DNA of 64,000 nucleotides, taken from NCBI RefSeq assembly GCF_000282215.1, contig NZ_AKJS01000190.1, positions 60,032 to 124,031 of the forward strand, read 5' to 3'. A program made the translations under genes and the position numbers. This document shows positions 53,605-61,624 of the stretch, in pieces; within the stretch, counting starts at the first letter, position 1, and each line of letters opens with the position of its first letter. The notes under the pieces are model-generated. The model made no database searches, had not been told where the DNA came from, and was given only the letters and a program-made list of their open reading frames with translations. The DNA is from Pseudomonas sp. GM21. Lineage in GTDB: Bacteria; Pseudomonadota; Gammaproteobacteria; Pseudomonadales; Pseudomonadaceae.

Positions 53605-53803
53605 AAGCCACAGCCTGTGGATAACTCTGTTGATGGAATTTTCGTGGATCCAATGCCCGCGCCTGTTTCATGGGTGAAACGACACTGTTCAATTTTTGTA
53701 CACCTGCAAAAAAAACTGGAAAAACAGCGATTTGCGAACAAATGAGAACGGGCCCACAAAAACAGTAATGAACGAGGCATTGCACCAGCTCCGTTGTGCA
53801 TAA
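53368..53803. other. Cluster of DnaA-box matches
   Basis: Three exact matches to TTATNCACA occur within 436 bases: TTATCCACA at 53368 (plus), TGTGGATAA at 53616 (minus sense) and TGTGCATAA at 53795 (minus sense). The last two lie in the A+T-rich 343-base gap (53605-53947) between the two methyltransferase genes. The gap has no credible gene. A one-mismatch box (TTATACAAA) follows at about 53879. Whether DnaA binds is untested. Confidence 0.55.
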
Positions 53804-53947
53804 GCATTTAACACAAAGGACATAAGCGCCTAAATCCGGACGTCTCAGAGGGAAAATTGCACCGTTTCCCGACTCTTGTTATACAAACACGCAAGGGCGC
53901 CGACAGCGCGGCCACGAACAAGAAAATTCGACCGACAGGATGCGACA

Positions 53948-54772
53948 GTGACGTTCATTTCTTACGCACAGAATTTCGAAGACATACGCCTTTGGCGCGC
54001 CCTCAAAACCGTCGAAAACGGCTTCTATATTGACGTCGGGGCCAACGATCCCACCCATGACTCCGTCACCAAAGCGTTCTACGACCACGGCTGGAGCGGC
54101 ATCAACGTCGAGCCGATGCCCAATTATTATGAAGCCCTGTGCCAGCAACGCCCCAAAGACACCAATCTGCAATGCGTGGCCGGTGAAAGCGCCGATAGCC
54201 TGACCTTCTACGGCATTGCCGGCACCGGCCTCTCGACCGCCGACCCGGCCATGGCGCAATTGCACAAAGCCGCCGGCATGGACGTGCGCAGCCAAACCGT
54301 GCAATCGCGCACCCTGACGTCCGTCTGCGAAGAACACGTCCAGGGCCGCCCTATACACTTCCTGAAAATCGACGTCGAAGGCCACGAAGAAACCGTCCTG
54401 CGCGGTATGGACTTCAGCCAATGGCGACCATGGATCATCCTCATAGAGACTCCTTGGGCGCGCGACCAGACCTGGGAAACCCTCGTCACCGGCGCCGGCT
54501 ACCATTCCATCCTGTTCGACGGCATCAATACCTACTACCTCGCCGAAGAACACCTGAACCTCAAACCCGCCTTCGACATCCCGCCGTGCAACCTGGACGA
54601 ATTTCAGTTCTGCAAAGGCCACAACTTCAGCCACCCCGTCGGCGATGCCGAGCCACAGCTGGCCGCCGCCCTGCAACGCGCTGAACAGGCCGAAGCACAG
54701 CTGCGCGCAATGCAAAACAGCCGGACCTGGCAAGCCATTCAGAAACTCAAGAAAACCCTGCTTCGCGCCTGA
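53948..54772 (+). CDS. FkbM family methyltransferase with C-terminal coiled coil
   Basis: A 274-residue protein of the FkbM methyltransferase family. Motif I is FYIDVGANDPTHDSVTKAFY, with the downstream VEPMPNYYEAL and LKIDVEGHEETVLRGM. The last 45 residues (AALQRAEQAEAQLRAMQNSR and on) form a coiled coil and a basic tail, a pattern seen on enzymes acting on surface polysaccharides or flagellar glycans. The start is GTG 53948 preceded by AGGA; no ATG lies near. It stands alone just before tRNA-Thr, so its partners are elsewhere. Confidence 0.88.
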   Translation: MTFISYAQNFEDIRLWRALKTVENGFYIDVGANDPTHDSVTKAFYDHGWSGINVEPMPNYYEALCQQRPKDTNLQCVAGESADSLTFYGIAGTGLSTADPAMAQLHKAAGMDVRSQTVQSRTLTSVCEEHVQGRPIHFLKIDVEGHEETVLRGMDFSQWRPWIILIETPWARDQTWETLVTGAGYHSILFDGINTYYLAEEHLNLKPAFDIPPCNLDEFQFCKGHNFSHPVGDAEPQLAAALQRAEQAEAQLRAMQNSRTWQAIQKLKKTLLRA

Positions 54773-54808
54773 CCAGAAGCCTGCGCAAAAATAGTCTGAA
54801 TTCAGGGG

Positions 54809-54836
54809 TTTACAGAACCAATCCAATCGCTATAAT
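54809..54836 (+). promoter_or_regulatory. Sigma-70 promoter of tRNA-Thr
   Basis: TTTACA (54809-54814) and a perfect TATAAT (54831-54836), with 16 bases between them, end 13 bases before the tRNA. Confidence 0.85.
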
Positions 54837-54849
54837 CGTCGCCCAACAC

Positions 54850-54925
<76 letters not shown>

Positions 54926-54942
54926 TATAGAACAACGACTTA

Positions 54943-54968
54943 GGCTCACCTTGCGGTGGGCCTTTTTC
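54943..54968 (+). terminator. Terminator after tRNA-Thr
   Basis: The stem GGCTCACC/GGTGGGCC with a TTGC loop and T5 follows the tRNA by 17 bases. Confidence 0.85.
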
Positions 54969-55043
54969 GTTTATGGGTATTTGAGGGCCACTTCAGGGGC
55001 CACTTCTCTCCTGGTGCCCCTCGTGGGCGGGTTTCCAACCCCC

Positions 55044-55077
55044 AAAAAAATCCCCCGGAGGAGTTAGACCGGGGGAT
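55044..55077 (-). terminator. Terminator of the minus-strand small-gene operon
   Basis: Read on the minus strand, the stem TCCCCCGG/CCGGGGGA is followed by T7. It lies 77 bases beyond the last stop codon of the five-gene unit and fits its transcript end. Confidence 0.9.
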
Positions 55078-55153
55078 TGAAAAGCCTACGGCTGAATCGC
55101 GGAAGAGGACACAACCCAGCCGCGGGCTTTTGCAACCTCACGCACGCGTGACG

Positions 55154-55378
55154 TTAGCGTGAGGGTAACCGAGAGTTGATCCCTTCGATTCGTTTGTGGT
55201 CAGCGTCGATCCGGGCAAGGGCCGCGGCCCGGCCGGTCAATGCCGCCTTATCCTTCGGCTTCCACTGGCCGGGCGCGTCCATCGGATCGAACTTGTCTTC
55301 AGCCTTCGGCAACCGGCGCTGCACAAGTTCTTCGACCGCGGCCAAAATCGCCGCAACCCATTCTTCAACAGATTTCAT
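55154..55378 (-). CDS. Island small protein 5 (hypothetical)
   Basis: A 74-residue predicted helical protein (VEEWVAAILAAVEELVQRRL) with a KFDPMDAPGQWKPKDK linker. I do not recognise it. Its start overlaps the stop of the preceding coiled-coil gene (ATGA), making it the last gene of a coupled five-gene unit. A dyad CCTCACGC/GCGTGAGG overlaps its stop. Confidence 0.6.
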   Translation of the reverse strand: MKSVEEWVAAILAAVEELVQRRLPKAEDKFDPMDAPGQWKPKDKAALTGRAAALARIDADHKRIEGINSRLPSR

Positions 55379-55992
55379 GCAACCCCCTTCAGCGCGTTGG
55401 GTGGTCGGCGTGTGAGTTGTTCACGAGTGAATGTTGAGCCCCCGGGAGCCGGTAGATAGATCTCAACGGGGTAGCCGCCGCCGATGTGCTCAGGTAAGCC
55501 GGTGATCTTGTTGCGCAGCTTGATACGCACGTCGATGGTCACAGCCAATGCGCAGTGAGCCGCGTAAAAATCATCTCCAGCCTTGAGGAAGGCTTGGGCG
55601 GCCAATGCCTCCGCCTTGCACGCTTCGTCGTGCTGGGCTTCGGTGAGCGCCTTGGCGGCGTCCTTCAGCGTGAGCCGGGCGTCGTGGAGTTGGTCATTCA
55701 GATCGTCGATGCGTGCCTTGTAGGCTTCGGCGCTGTCTTCGGACAACGCCAATGACTCCTCGGCCGCGTAGAGTTCTTTTCTCGCTTGCTGCCAATCGCT
55801 GCTGTCGCCAAGCGTCATGCCAGTGGCAATTGCAGACGCACCGGCCGCGGCCGCTGTTGCCTTGAGTGCTTTAACTTTTTCCAGAAGGCGGACGTGATCG
55901 CCAGCCTTGTCGCGGGCTTCGGCTATCTGGGCTTCAAGGGCTGCCACCTTCCCGGCCGCGGCGTCATAGCTTTTCTGCTCTTTCATGCTCAA
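55375..55992 (-). CDS. Island coiled-coil protein (hypothetical)
   Basis: A 205-residue protein, strongly predicted coiled coil over residues 5-145 (AAGKVAALEAQIAEARDKAG and following heptads), with a short alanine-rich hydrophobic patch in the middle (AAAAGASAIATGM) and a C-terminal beta-like part (PEHIGGGYPVEIYLPAPGG). Two start codons, at 55992 and 55986, are possible. No family is recognised; the architecture would fit a phage or satellite structural or scaffolding role, but this is conjecture. It is fourth in the operon. Confidence 0.65.
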   Translation of the reverse strand: MSMKEQKSYDAAAGKVAALEAQIAEARDKAGDHVRLLEKVKALKATAAAAGASAIATGMTLGDSSDWQQARKELYAAEESLALSEDSAEAYKARIDDLNDQLHDARLTLKDAAKALTEAQHDEACKAEALAAQAFLKAGDDFYAAHCALAVTIDVRIKLRNKITGLPEHIGGGYPVEIYLPAPGGSTFTREQLTRRPPNALKGVA

Positions 55993-56150
55993 AACTCCTG
56001 ATCTAAGGCGGCGTCGATGGCATCGTTGGCGGTCATGCCGGGGTTGGCCCGGTGCAGCGCGTTGGCCTTGTCGAGAACACGTTGCTGGATGGCGGTTAGC
56101 CGCTGTGGGCCGCGCCGTTTCTCAAGTGCCCGAAGGCGGATAATGTTCAT
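55989..56150 (-). CDS. Island small protein 3 (53 residues, hypothetical)
   Basis: A short frame of 53 residues, MNIIRLRALEKRRGPQRLTA at the N-terminus and a C-terminal MTANDAIDAALDQEF. It begins within the stop of the 119-residue gene (ATGA at 56147-56150) and ends over the first codons of the coiled-coil gene. The continuous chain of overlaps argues that it is translated. Function unknown; a basic N-terminal half suggests nucleic acid contact. Confidence 0.55.
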   Translation of the reverse strand: MNIIRLRALEKRRGPQRLTAIQQRVLDKANALHRANPGMTANDAIDAALDQEF

Positions 56151-56506
56151 GTCTGTTGTCCCTCCAAAGCGGCAAGACGGCGGTCAAAATCGGTGACTTC
56201 GGTAATGCGGGCAATCTGCGCAAGGCTGGCAATCAGTGAAGCGCCGATGTCCGGTGACAACTTGCCCGTGCTGATCGCGGTCAGTACGGCCCAACTTGCC
56301 GCGGTGAGGTCTTGGCCCTTGGGGAGGGTGAACGTCACCATGGTCGCCACGGGCTTCAGGTCCGGCGTGCTCTTGTTCAAGATCGCCTTTGCAGCACCGG
56401 CATCACCTGCCCGGGCGAGCGCTTCCAACACGTCGAACATGTCAGCGCCCAGCTTTGCCGCACGTAGCCGCAAGGCACCGTCCGCGGGCTTACGGCTGCT
56501 TGTCAT
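56147..56506 (-). CDS. Island protein 2 (119 residues, hypothetical)
   Basis: A 119-residue helical protein (LGADMFDVLEALARAGDAGA; LTAASWAVLTAISTGKLSPD; C-terminal FDRRLAALEGQQT). I do not recognise the family. It overlaps the 56-residue gene upstream by 17 bases and the 53-residue gene downstream by four. Confidence 0.62.
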   Translation of the reverse strand: MTSSRKPADGALRLRAAKLGADMFDVLEALARAGDAGAAKAILNKSTPDLKPVATMVTFTLPKGQDLTAASWAVLTAISTGKLSPDIGASLIASLAQIARITEVTDFDRRLAALEGQQT

Positions 56507-56660
56507 ACTTGGCGGCCAGCAACTTCACGGACAATTCGATGAGCGCCACACGGGCGGCAACGCTGCCTGCCTCCGCCTCTGCACGCAGACCGTCCATGTA
56601 GCGGCGGATGTCGGCTTTAGACGGCTTCGTGTTCTTTGACCCTTGAATTCTGCCGGGCAT
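56490..56660 (-). CDS. Island small protein 1 (56 residues, hypothetical)
   Basis: A 56-residue frame, MPGRIQGSKNTKPSKADIRR at the N-terminus and a helical remainder (GSVAARVALIELSVKLLAAK). It is the first gene of the minus-strand unit and lies just after a palindromic, operator-like site at 56696. It is basic at the N-terminus, perhaps DNA-binding. No family recognised. Confidence 0.55.
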   Translation of the reverse strand: MPGRIQGSKNTKPSKADIRRYMDGLRAEAEAGSVAARVALIELSVKLLAAKYDKQP

Positions 56661-56695
56661 GGCGGGAATCCTGATTCGCTCTGATTTGCTTTGAG

Positions 56696-56713
56696 TATGG
56701 CAGATACGCCATA
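56696..56713. promoter_or_regulatory. Operator-like palindrome upstream of the small-gene operon
   Basis: TATGGCAGATACGCCATA is a perfect six-base dyad (TATGGC/GCCATA) around six bases. It lies 36 bases before the first start codon of the minus-strand unit, where a repressor or activator of the element could act. Confidence 0.5.
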
Positions 56714-57036
56714 GAATGCGGCCGATTTGCCATTATATTCAATATCGGCTGCGGGGGTGGTCACACGTCCACGTTGGGGTCAGTCAGCCTCGCTTTGTAA
56801 CTATGATCGGCAGAGAACGGCCAGAAGCGGTCTCTAGACAGCTAGCCGGCAAAACAGTAGCTTGGCAGCACAATAGGTTGCTACCCGTGTCGAATTTCTC
56901 TCTGAATGCTGTTGCGTTTGCAACGAGAAGAATCAAGTTGGCCGTGGAGTTGCTGGGCGACAGGGGACTTATGCGATATAAAAAACGTAGCACTGGATAT
57001 CGTATAGTGCAGTTTTACTAACCAAAGGGACTTGAG
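56714..57036. other. Intergenic divergent region in the island
   Basis: A 323-base stretch between the minus-strand small-gene unit and the DUF2971 gene. A frame of 101 codons on the plus strand lacks a ribosome site and recognisable features and is not called. Base composition shifts here from GC-rich to A+T-rich, so this looks like a cargo junction. Confidence 0.5.
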
Positions 57037-57777
57037 ATGCACCTTAATTTAGATGAGGCAGAATTAAAGCAGCACGCTTACCGAACCATCTCATACGCTC
57101 GACTAATAGAGTTATTTTCGACAAAACAAAACACATTAGTTAAGCCTAGCCTCTGGGAAGATACTTTCGAAAACTTTGCTTTAAAGTCAAAGTTGAGGGA
57201 TGAAACCGGCCGGCAAATTGAGTACGATATCCATAATCGGATGTATGGGCAATGCTGGACTTTAGAGAAATCATCCGATGCTATGTGGAGAATTTACTCT
57301 TCAAACAAAGATGGCATCAGGATTCGGACTACCATCGTTCAACTACTTGATAGTCTTTGTTCCGCCACTATAGATAGAAAAAATTGCGAGCACTGCATTG
57401 GTAAAGTTGAGTATTTAAGAGAGGCGGATCTTGTTAAAAGAGCGAAAGATACTTTTACCCCTCATGGTGAAATAACACTTGGCAAGCTTTTTAGCTCTCT
57501 TTTGCTAAAGCGACGAGCTTTCAGACATGAAAATGAAGTTCGGTTGATGTTTTGTGATTGGGCTGAAGGTGCTGGCGAGAACAAACTGCTCAAGTATAAT
57601 ATTGAGCCTCATAAACTTATTACTCAGATTATGATAGATCCTCGAGTTTCATATGAGGCGTTCAAACTTATTGAGCAGGACATACGTCAACGAACAGCGT
57701 ACCAAGGCGAAATTAAGCGATCTCTACTATACCGATTACCAGAGAGCTTAACATTCGACGTGCAAGCAAAAATATAA
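57037..57777 (+). CDS. DUF2971 domain-containing protein
   Basis: A 246-residue protein of the DUF2971 family. Typical pieces are VKPSLWEDTFENFAL, YGQCWTLEKSSDAMWRIYSS and LKRRAFRHENEVRLMFCDW. Biochemical function is not known; members are often found in defence islands and near phage genes. AAGGGA before ATG 57037 supports the start. The gene is A+T-rich relative to the chromosome, pointing to recent acquisition. It is the first gene of the plus-strand cargo. Confidence 0.82.
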   Translation: MHLNLDEAELKQHAYRTISYARLIELFSTKQNTLVKPSLWEDTFENFALKSKLRDETGRQIEYDIHNRMYGQCWTLEKSSDAMWRIYSSNKDGIRIRTTIVQLLDSLCSATIDRKNCEHCIGKVEYLREADLVKRAKDTFTPHGEITLGKLFSSLLLKRRAFRHENEVRLMFCDWAEGAGENKLLKYNIEPHKLITQIMIDPRVSYEAFKLIEQDIRQRTAYQGEIKRSLLYRLPESLTFDVQAKI

Positions 57778-57858
57778 CAAATAAATCAACTTCGCGCCTT
57801 TGGCGCCGGACGTAGCAAGCTACTCCTGTTATTGAAGAGTCAGCTAACGGGTGCACTT

Positions 57859-59007
57859 ATGAGTCGCAGATGCCTTGATGAACAGAACACATTGGCGCTG
57901 CTGCCCATTCCGAGTACGAGCCTTCATCAACTTGAAGCATCACTCGGGGAGATCGACGCTGGTATGCATGGCGGAGCCAAAGGTTGCCTAACCGACCTAA
58001 TCAAAATCAACAAACGAACTCGGCACGGCCAAAAGGCTTGGGGGCGATTGAAAGCTGGTCGAAAACACGATCTACTGATTACGTTCCGATTCATAATTTT
58101 CGATGAGCAGGAAGATCCGGACCAGTGCTTCTACTCCTGGGAGGCAAGTACACACGGCACGCCGCAAGCGCCCACGCTAATGTGTTATTTCGAGCGGGTT
58201 TCCGGTAAACCACCTGAAAGCGGACTTGGTTCGCCTCCGGGTGCATATGTTCAATCGCGGCGTATCTTCTCTGTGCCTGTGCAGTGTGTGTTGAAGGGCT
58301 GGGGCAACGTTGAGAATGGCCATATGATTTATGAACACAACATTTCGGCCATGGACTTTGCAGAGCAACAGTTCGAGTCAGCTAGCTACATAGGTCTTAC
58401 GTCTCGTAACTGGCAAACTAGATACAAAGAACATCAGCGTGATGCATTAACCGGCAGCGAGCTGATATTTCACACTTCCCTACGCAAAGTGTTCAACTGC
58501 GATAGTTTTGTGCAGTCCGGGCTTGGAAACTTTGAGTTGGTGAGGAAAGGTGCCGTCCTTCTTTCAGAGCTGCAGTATGTGAATCTCTCCTACGAGGAAG
58601 CTATGCAGGTCGAGGAAAAAATGGTCGAGCGCACTCTTTATCCAAAAGGCCTGAACATGATCCCTGGCGGGTTCGCGGGATTTCAGTTCCTTCACAAGCT
58701 TGGCTTTCTTAATCGCTCACAGGTCTCCGTTGACGAACGGGATAAGGCTGCGTCGAAATATCTGCTTGACAAGGCCTCTGGGCCACGCCTCGCTCCATGG
58801 GTAAAAGAAAAGTGGGCTGATGATCAATTTTACGAGCAGGTCATATTCAAGCGCAGTAATACCTTGAACCGAGATCAAATTCTTTCTATCCGCAAGTACG
58901 GGAACGAATGGGGATTCGATCCTGATCTCATTGCAAATTTGGTCGGTGCGAATGACCGACAGGTGCGGGACGTACTTAGTGGTAAGTACTACTCACGCGT
59001 TAAATAA
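57859..59007 (+). CDS. GIY-YIG nuclease-like protein with C-terminal DNA-binding-like region
   Basis: A 382-residue protein. A GIY-YIG-like module can be read at about residues 160-270: HMIYEHNISAM, SASYIGLTSRNWQTRYKEHQ with the catalytic-type arginine region, then VEEKMVERTLYPKGLNMIPG with the acidic residue. The N-terminal 150 residues are unassigned. The last 45 residues (LNRDQILSIRKYGNEWGFDP and NDRQVRDVLSGKYYSRV) look like the repeat/helix-turn-helix tails of homing endonucleases. An upstream TTG (57832) extends the frame; I prefer ATG 57859. A defence nuclease or a homing enzyme are both possible. Confidence 0.65.
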   Translation: MSRRCLDEQNTLALLPIPSTSLHQLEASLGEIDAGMHGGAKGCLTDLIKINKRTRHGQKAWGRLKAGRKHDLLITFRFIIFDEQEDPDQCFYSWEASTHGTPQAPTLMCYFERVSGKPPESGLGSPPGAYVQSRRIFSVPVQCVLKGWGNVENGHMIYEHNISAMDFAEQQFESASYIGLTSRNWQTRYKEHQRDALTGSELIFHTSLRKVFNCDSFVQSGLGNFELVRKGAVLLSELQYVNLSYEEAMQVEEKMVERTLYPKGLNMIPGGFAGFQFLHKLGFLNRSQVSVDERDKAASKYLLDKASGPRLAPWVKEKWADDQFYEQVIFKRSNTLNRDQILSIRKYGNEWGFDPDLIANLVGANDRQVRDVLSGKYYSRVK

Positions 59008-59064
59008 TCCCTTAACAAGTCAGCTAAGAATTCGGAAGATCCCGCTAAACTCACGCGTTAGTGA

Positions 59065-59150
59065 GTGTCTGTTCTGGGTCGATTTCTGCCCCTCGTGACA
59101 GGCAGAAATCGGCCAGAACCTACCATTTGGAGGAGTCTAGGGGCGGCGGG
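59065..59150. repeat. Palindromic repeat, left of the PARIS operon
   Basis: GATTTCTGCCCCTCGTGACA and the following GGCAGAAATCGGCCAGAAC can fold into a hairpin. The same sequence occurs inverted at 61635-61680, on the other side of the two-gene operon. Confidence 0.85.
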
Positions 59151-59272
59151 TTTTCAACCATTTAAGCGATATCTTAAAAAATTAACAATCTACCTCAGTA
59201 AAATACTCAATTTCATAAGTGGTATCAATGTGATATCGTTGCTGATCTTTACATATCGAGCAGGATTGAACA

Positions 59273-60637
59273 GTGGAAGATCTAACCCTCGAAGAATCAG
59301 CTATTGATTATTTTGCTATTTATGGAATGCATGGTTATAAAGATATTAAGTTGGACTTTTCCTGTCCGTTTAATATTTTGCTTTCCGAAAATGGTCAAGG
59401 TAAGACTACCATAATAAAACTTATAAATGCAGTATTCAATGGGCATATTGAAAAGCTGAAGGAAATTCGGTTTCAATCAATAGAAGTAAAATTCAAGAAG
59501 TTTAAGCGCTCAATAATACTCAAACAAGAAGATCTGGATTTGGAATGGGAGTCGCGCGCCTACAAACATATAAAATCCCGTGTGGATGAGCAAACTTTCG
59601 ACAAGGTATTGAACTCAGTAATAAAGAGTAAAAGCTACAAATCCTTGATGGCAGAAGTTAGGGCCATATTCCCTGAATTGCATCGAGGTGTCCGTAATAC
59701 AGGGTCTAGTCTCCCCTTTAGTACTATGGCGTTACAAGAGTTGCATGAGGAAAAAAATTTCGTTTCTTCAAAAACTAGTCATCTTGAGTTTTTTAAGATA
59801 ATTAAAGAAAGATCTCCTTTTAAAACTCTTTATCTTCCGACATATAGGAGGATCGAAGATTTAATTGCAACGCTAAGTGAAGATGAAAAAATCAGCACAA
59901 ATGAGCACATTAAGTTTGGGTTGAGTGATGTTGAGGCTACAATTGAATCTATAAAAAAAGAGATCCTTACCTCTTGTAATGACTCAACATCAAGAACAAA
60001 TGGCGAGATCCTCAGCCGCCTCGCCAATGGTTTAAGTTTAACAATAAAAGACAGAGAGATTATTACAAAAAACATTGACTCCCTCAGTCTTGTCTTGAAT
60101 CGATTTGGTAAGTCTTTGACTGCGGCGGATAAAGAGCTTATTACAAAAAAAGTTAAATCTCATGAAGAGTTTAACGATGAGCGTAACGATACTCTTGTTT
60201 ATTTTCTCTCCAAGATGTACAGCACATTTAACGAGCAGAGGGAAAAAGATCAAGCCTTAAGTAAGTTTGCAAAGGTTTGTTCGAAGTACTTCAAAAACAA
60301 GGAAATGGAATACGATGAGGCGACTCTTGAAGTACAAATAAAGTCGTTAGATACCAATGAGGAAATTGAATTTGAGCACCTTTCCTCAGGCGAAAAACAA
60401 ATCGTATCCTTATTTTCAAAGCTAATATTGGAGAAAGAAAAAAATCTTTTCGTTTTGTTTGACGAGCCTGAACTATCTCTATCTGTTGAATGGCAAAAAA
60501 TGTTGCTTACCGACGTACTTAATTCCGGAAGCTGCAAGATGTTGCTGGCCATGACTCACAGCCCATTCATCATGCACGGACTTACAAATTACGCAAGTGA
60601 TCTTAAGTCGTCCTTCATTAATGGAACTAGTGCATGA
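59273..60637 (+). CDS. ariA: PARIS system ATPase AriA (AAA15/ABC-type)
   Basis: A 454-residue ABC-type ATPase without membrane parts. The Walker A region LLSENGQGKTTII (Lys44), signature HLSSGEKQIVSL (about 369-380), Walker B LFVLFDEPELSLS (Asp397-Glu398) and H-loop LAMTHSPF (His429) are all present, around a helical insert. The partner gene overlaps by four bases and encodes a DUF4435 protein, which is the gene pair of the PARIS anti-phage system. In studied PARIS, AriA oligomers hold AriB and release it when a phage anti-restriction protein is sensed. GTG 59273 with AGGA before it is the start. Codon use is A+T-rich. Confidence 0.8.
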   Translation: MEDLTLEESAIDYFAIYGMHGYKDIKLDFSCPFNILLSENGQGKTTIIKLINAVFNGHIEKLKEIRFQSIEVKFKKFKRSIILKQEDLDLEWESRAYKHIKSRVDEQTFDKVLNSVIKSKSYKSLMAEVRAIFPELHRGVRNTGSSLPFSTMALQELHEEKNFVSSKTSHLEFFKIIKERSPFKTLYLPTYRRIEDLIATLSEDEKISTNEHIKFGLSDVEATIESIKKEILTSCNDSTSRTNGEILSRLANGLSLTIKDREIITKNIDSLSLVLNRFGKSLTAADKELITKKVKSHEEFNDERNDTLVYFLSKMYSTFNEQREKDQALSKFAKVCSKYFKNKEMEYDEATLEVQIKSLDTNEEIEFEHLSSGEKQIVSLFSKLILEKEKNLFVLFDEPELSLSVEWQKMLLTDVLNSGSCKMLLAMTHSPFIMHGLTNYASDLKSSFINGTSA

Positions 60638-61593
60638 GCGACCGAGTAGCTGAATTTCTTGCCTTCGTTGAAGAGACTGAGGTTTATTTTGTCGAGTACT
60701 TAAAATCTAGATCTGTATCCGGAAAATCAAAATCCGTAATGGTGCTAGAAGGCAAGGACGACCCAAAATACTACACTCCAATATTCTCCGCCCTAATTAG
60801 AACTGCATGGGACCCATTAAGCGTTGGCGGGAAGTCCAACTCGTTGGAGCTCAGGAATCAGATACGGCGTCACCCAAAGTACCATAATGATAACGTATAT
60901 TTTTTTGTTGATCGTGATTTTGACGCTCCACTTGATTACCCCGATACTTATACGACCCCAGGATATTCGATAGAAAATCTTTATTGCGAGTCAGATACCG
61001 TTCGTCGGCTTCTTGAGGCTGAATGCGGTCTGTCAAAAGCTGAAATAGAAAACCGAAAGGATATTCTCGAATATTTGCTATCCACATATATTAATACGCA
61101 AAAAAAATTCCATTCAAACAGAAAAATTCACCTACTGAACTCAGTGTTTATGTATGTGAGGACATGCAAAAATGACAAGAAAATTAGCCTGGATAAAGTT
61201 CTTAGGCTAGAAGCAAGTATTTGTGAGGGCGGTTTAAATCTAAACCTAAAAAAACAAAAGTACTTTATAGATGCAAGATGTGCTGAGAAAGCAAACTTTA
61301 AGCAATTTATAACATCCAGCATAGAATGGAAAGCAGCCTATTCTCAACCAGCAAATCGCTTCAGAGGCAAGCAAGAAATTCTGCTCCTAAGAAAGTTTTT
61401 AGAAAGCTTAAAACATGATAAGTATTTATCACAGTCCACAATATTGAAATTCGATACGCATATAAAACTTGAAAATCCCAGCATGGCAGACCATATTTTG
61501 TCTACCGTCTCGCAATATGTTAGGCCGCCTGACTGCTTGATTGACTTCCTGACAAAAGTAAACAGCTGCAATGCCGTAGCGGCTTGTCCATAG
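60634..61593 (+). CDS. ariB: PARIS system effector AriB (DUF4435, TOPRIM nuclease)
   Basis: A 319-residue DUF4435 protein with a TOPRIM-like core: Glu39 in VMVLEGKDDPKYY and the acidic triad Asp93/Asp95/Asp97 in YFFVDRDFDAPL, followed by PGYSIENLYCES. In PARIS systems the released AriB cleaves host tRNA and stops phage growth (established for E. coli systems). The start overlaps the ariA stop (ATGA). All key acidic residues are intact, so the effector is predicted active. The C-terminal half is helical and varies widely in the family. A+T-rich like ariA. Confidence 0.8.
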   Translation: MSDRVAEFLAFVEETEVYFVEYLKSRSVSGKSKSVMVLEGKDDPKYYTPIFSALIRTAWDPLSVGGKSNSLELRNQIRRHPKYHNDNVYFFVDRDFDAPLDYPDTYTTPGYSIENLYCESDTVRRLLEAECGLSKAEIENRKDILEYLLSTYINTQKKFHSNRKIHLLNSVFMYVRTCKNDKKISLDKVLRLEASICEGGLNLNLKKQKYFIDARCAEKANFKQFITSSIEWKAAYSQPANRFRGKQEILLLRKFLESLKHDKYLSQSTILKFDTHIKLENPSMADHILSTVSQYVRPPDCLIDFLTKVNSCNAVAACP

Positions 61594-61624
61594 GCAGATA
61601 GAGAGACTCTTAGTAAATACTTTG

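Noticed and set aside
53368..53803. Chromosomal replication origin
   Set aside because: None of the genes usually near oriC in Pseudomonas is here, and three boxes are too few for oriC; kept only as a possible DnaA-binding locus.
54926..55153. Second copy of the tRNA-Thr 3' end as a right attachment site
   Set aside because: Only a short CTCCTGGTGCC match occurs near 55010, too short and too close to the tRNA to be the other border of the island.
56716..57021. A 101-codon plus-strand frame before the DUF2971 gene
   Set aside because: No ribosome site, no recognisable segment, and it spans a composition change; it probably arises by chance in a low-stop region.
59273..60637. OLD-family (Gabija-like) nuclease-ATPase
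   Set aside because: The ATPase has no TOPRIM domain of its own. That domain is in the next gene and is of DUF4435 type, which fits PARIS better.
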